DNA of 8,824 bases from JALYNX01 sp035292605 (GTDB lineage Bacteria > Actinomycetota > Acidimicrobiia > Spongiisociales > ZC4RG35): the NCBI GenBank assembly GCA_035292605.1, contig DATDPT010000180.1:1-8824 (forward strand), read 5' to 3'. The notes below the pieces were generated by a model. The model searched no databases and was not told the origin of the DNA. It worked only from the letters and a program-made list of their open reading frames with translations. The number at the start of each line of letters is the position of its first letter. Position 1 is the stretch's first letter. The position numbers were made by a program, and so were the translations under genes. Shown in pieces: positions 6,860 to 8,824 of this stretch.

Positions 6860-7413
6860 CCCTCATCCCTGCGGAACAGACGCTTGAGCCAACTCCACAG
6901 CGAGGCGAAGAACAGCGATATCCCACGCACCTCACCGGCCCGTATCGAGGTCGCCTCCGCCTCGGTGGTGGCGGCGAGCTTCGCCTCGAGACAATCGACG
7001 AACTCTCCGATGAGCCGCTTTGACATCTCGTTGATCAGGCCGGTGCGCCCGAATTGGGCGACCGGACCGGAGAGGGTCACGTCGGCGTCCACCGTCACCT
7101 TGGAACCGGTGCCCTCGGCGACGATGGTGTAGACCACCTTCACCTGGCCGCGGGAACCACCCTTCTTGTCGGTCCCCTTGCCTTCGATGGTCGCGGTCAG
7201 GGCTGCGTGATCGGGAATGACGACGCAGTTGCCCTCGAACGCGGCCGCCATCGGCCCCATCTTCACGGAGAGATTGCCTTCGTATGAGCCGTCCTCGCCC
7301 TGACCGGTGAGATTGGCACCGGGAAGGCATTGGGCTACGTCAGGCACATCCTGGAAGAACTCCCAGACCACGTTGGTGGGACGCGCCACCACGAATTCGT
7401 GCTTGATGTTCAT
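6856..7413 (-). CDS. CoxG-like SRPBCC-family protein
   Basis: A 185-residue START/SRPBCC-fold protein of the CoxG family (CO dehydrogenase subunit G). Family signatures are clear: VWEFFQDVPDVAQCLPGA (16-33), VKMGPM (50-55), the GKGTDKKGGSRG block (78-89) and SGPVAQFGR (115-123). Residues 1-148 form the domain with its hydrophobic cavity. The tail (~163-182, ISLFFASLWSWLKRLF) is an amphipathic or hydrophobic segment rich in Trp and Phe and followed by Arg, typical of CoxG membrane attachment. CoxG tethers Mo-containing CO dehydrogenase to the membrane and has been linked to quinone handling. No coxMSL genes are in this window, so the partner here is unknown. It heads the cupredoxin/oxidase gene run, with a GGGAAG Shine-Dalgarno before the ATG and a 4-nt overlap with the cupredoxin gene. 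Confidence 0.88.
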   Translation of the reverse strand: MNIKHEFVVARPTNVVWEFFQDVPDVAQCLPGANLTGQGEDGSYEGNLSVKMGPMAAAFEGNCVVIPDHAALTATIEGKGTDKKGGSRGQVKVVYTIVAEGTGSKVTVDADVTLSGPVAQFGRTGLINEMSKRLIGEFVDCLEAKLAATTEAEATSIRAGEVRGISLFFASLWSWLKRLFRRDEG

Positions 7414-7439
7414 GATCTTCCCGCGAGGTGGTCGAAGAG

Positions 7440-7462
7440 CCGCGAACGGTAGTGGATCGCGG
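7440..7462. repeat. Short inverted repeat in the gap before the CoxG-like gene
   Basis: CCGCGA (7440-7445) and TCGCGG (7457-7462) are perfect reverse complements with an 11-nt spacer, lying in the 58-nt gap between the MogA stop and the CoxG-like start. The arms are one helical turn apart in size and spacing, as for an operator bound by a dimeric regulator. It could also be a weak hairpin or chance in GC-rich DNA. No clear -10/-35 pair was found in this gap. Confidence 0.3.
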
Positions 7463-7471
7463 ACCGGGGCG

Positions 7472-7951
7472 TCACCTGTGCTCGGTGTCGCCGGACAACA
7501 GATCGAGGGCGTGTGGGATCACCTCGAGCACCGCTTCCAGACCCTCGACTGCGCCTCTCGCCGAGCCGGGGACATTGATCACTAGTGTGTGCCCGATCGA
7601 GCCTGCCCTGGCCCGCGACAGGCCTGCCATCGGGGTCGTCTCCAGGCCATGTGACATCATCATGTGGGTGAGGCCCGGCGCCTCCCGCTCGAGGACCCGG
7701 GCGGTGGCCTCCGGGGTCACGTCACGTGGGCCAAAGCCGGTGCCACCAGTGGTGACGATGAGACTGGCCTCGACTGCCGAATCCTGAATGGCCGAGACAA
7801 TCGCCGCGATCTCGTCGGGTACGACTGCCCTCCGCACCTCGAATCCTGCCTGGGAGAGGATGGCCTCGAGTGCCTGCCCCGACTTGTCCTCCCTCGTGCC
7901 GGCGCTGACACCATCGCTGACGGTGATCACGCCCGCGATGCGCGCAGTCAC
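7472..7951 (-). CDS. mogA: MogA/MoaB-type molybdopterin adenylyltransferase
   Basis: A 159-residue protein of the MogA/MoaB family, which adenylates molybdopterin before metal insertion during molybdenum cofactor synthesis in the cytoplasm. Motifs in order are the ITVSDG strand (9-14), GTREDKSG (18-25), VVPDE (43-47), the signature TTGGTGFGPRDVTPEAT (67-83) with Asp77, and the substrate-binding PGS region near 128-130. Length matches the family (about 160-195). The chosen GTG at 7951 overlaps the stop of the upstream membrane-protein gene (GTGA); another GTG two codons earlier (7957) is equally in frame. The longer open frame beyond it is out-of-frame membrane-protein sequence. A molybdoenzyme maturation gene beside a CoxG-like gene fits a molybdenum hydroxylase theme, although no such enzyme is visible here. 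Confidence 0.9.
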   Translation of the reverse strand: MTARIAGVITVSDGVSAGTREDKSGQALEAILSQAGFEVRRAVVPDEIAAIVSAIQDSAVEASLIVTTGGTGFGPRDVTPEATARVLEREAPGLTHMMMSHGLETTPMAGLSRARAGSIGHTLVINVPGSARGAVEGLEAVLEVIPHALDLLSGDTEHR

Positions 7952-8790
7952 CCCCACTTGGTTGGGTCGACCGACACCCCGCCCCGCAATACGAAGATCT
8001 CGAAGAGGAGCATGAAGAACAGGGTGCCACCCATCCCCCAGGGCCACGGAGTGGTCTGCGGGTCCTCGGGGCCCAGGACGGTGGTGGTCCCGGGGGCCGC
8101 GGCCACCGTGGCGAGGAAGATGACGGCTGACAACGGCAGGGCAGGGATCACCCCACTTCCGGCGTCTGGAGTGAAGAAGGGTATGGCGAGGAACACCGAA
8201 ACCACCGCCGGCGCCAGAGCAATCCAGACTGCAAATGTGAACCGCTTGCGGCCGGTGGTTATCAACCGATGATGCGGTGTGAAGGCGAGAAACGCTGACG
8301 CCGCCGAGAGGACGATGAGGAGAAGCCCGACTCCTCCACCGGCGGCGATGACCACATCCAGACCCGCCGGAGCGTCCAGAGTCGCATAAGCCTTCGCCAA
8401 TTGGCCACTTGTGTCGAAGGGGAGAAGGACCGCCTGTCCGAAGGCCTGACGGAGGATGTGCAGCAACATCCAGAGCAAAGCGAGTCGGGCCGTCCCGTGG
8501 CCGCGAGCGGTGGGGTAGGAGAAAAGGGCGAGAAAGCCGACGATGAGGCAAAGCAGGAACCCGCCTGCCCAAGCGAGATCGGTGGCTCCCGTGAGCTCCA
8601 CCCTGTTGTTGTAGACCACGGCGTCGCCGCCGAGGATCAAAGCCAGGATGGCGTCACCCAGGTCGTCGAGGAACTGGGCGACCACGATTCCCATCGTCGA
8701 GCCAAGGATGGACGCGACAACGAGCGGAGGGCCGATCCTCCTGATCGTCTCCGTTGTCGATGACTCCTGAGCAGATACCCCACTCGTCAC
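7948..8790 (-). CDS. Polytopic membrane protein of unknown function
   Basis: I do not recognise this protein. The 280 residues contain about seven hydrophobic segments (~21-54, 72-91, 102-124, 144-170, 186-206, 214-233 and 254-268). A short Ser/Thr-rich N-terminus precedes them and a short polar tail follows. No catalytic signature (HExxH, CxxC) or transporter motif was found. Notable polar patches are HILRQAFGQ (111-119) inside a membrane segment and a loop with HHR (173-175) and RKR (181-183). The stop overlaps the mogA GTG, so the two are co-translated. The start is uncertain: GTG at 8790 has no good Shine-Dalgarno, and the frame stays open to the right window edge, so the true start could lie outside. 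Confidence 0.7.
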   Translation of the reverse strand: MTSGVSAQESSTTETIRRIGPPLVVASILGSTMGIVVAQFLDDLGDAILALILGGDAVVYNNRVELTGATDLAWAGGFLLCLIVGFLALFSYPTARGHGTARLALLWMLLHILRQAFGQAVLLPFDTSGQLAKAYATLDAPAGLDVVIAAGGGVGLLLIVLSAASAFLAFTPHHRLITTGRKRFTFAVWIALAPAVVSVFLAIPFFTPDAGSGVIPALPLSAVIFLATVAAAPGTTTVLGPEDPQTTPWPWGMGGTLFFMLLFEIFVLRGGVSVDPTKWG

Positions 8791-8798
8791 GCAGGGTG

Positions 8799-8804
8799 AT
8801 GCTA
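8799..8804 (-). promoter_or_regulatory. Possible -10 element for leaderless transcription of the membrane-protein gene
   Basis: On the minus strand TAGCAT matches the actinobacterial TANNNT -10 pattern and ends 8 nt before the GTG at 8790. Transcription would then begin at or next to the start codon, giving a leaderless mRNA, which would explain the missing Shine-Dalgarno. The matching -35 would fall at the window edge and cannot be judged. Confidence 0.25.
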
Positions 8805-8824
8805 AACGACAGGTCCCCCGTGAC

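Noticed and set aside
6480..6935. Long N-terminal extension of the beta-helix protein frame up to 6935
   Set aside because: The extra ~150 residues are Arg/Cys-rich, lie in a shifted frame over the well-supported cupredoxin and CoxG-like genes, and would bury the lipoprotein signal. The GTG at 6479 with the 4-nt overlap is far better.
7952..8572. Upstream extension of the mogA frame
   Set aside because: It is Pro/Arg/His-rich shadow sequence over the membrane-protein gene; MogA proteins start just before the ITVSDG strand.

Overview
The window reads as a high-GC actinobacterial chromosome segment, possibly Acidimicrobiia-like. The reasons are the strong G+C bias, a homodimeric AceE-type pyruvate dehydrogenase E1, GTG and TTG starts, and tightly packed genes with 4-nt stop/start overlaps. 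This placement is an inference from style and gene content; no rRNA or other marker is present. Coding density is very high. No tRNA, CRISPR array, insertion sequence or phage gene was seen, and no stretch longer than 60 bases between genes is free of coding.

Left block, plus strand, 2..3742. It starts with the C-terminal part of pyruvate dehydrogenase E1 (aceE), cut by the window edge. A JAMM/M67 metallopeptidase follows, whose TTG start overlaps the aceE stop. After a 46-nt gap with an inverted repeat comes a two-gene potassium module: a KhtT-like regulator with an RCK_C domain, then a CPA2 cation/proton antiporter (KhtU-like) 3 nt further on.

Right block, minus strand, 8790 down to 3796. 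Reading 5'->3' it holds an unrecognised polytopic membrane protein, a MogA/MoaB molybdopterin adenylyltransferase-type protein, a 58-nt gap, a CoxG-like SRPBCC protein, a cupredoxin lipoprotein, a lipoprotein with a NosD-like beta-helix fused to a C-terminal PLDNc_N-type membrane domain, and a Tat-exported two-domain multicopper oxidase. The last four genes overlap by 4, 4 and -8 nt, so they are very probably one transcription unit. The two blocks converge on a perfect 11-bp hairpin at 3780-3804, a likely bidirectional terminator.

The most interesting part is the copper block, 3796..7413. The oxidase has all four HxH pairs for a trinuclear O2-reducing copper site. Its type 1 copper ligands are only in domain 1, and the domain 2 type 1 site is dismantled. 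The cupredoxin is a plausible electron partner, and the NosD-like fusion a plausible membrane-tethered scaffold or copper-assembly factor. The assembly resembles, without being, a nos or nirK copper cluster. Its substrate is unknown.
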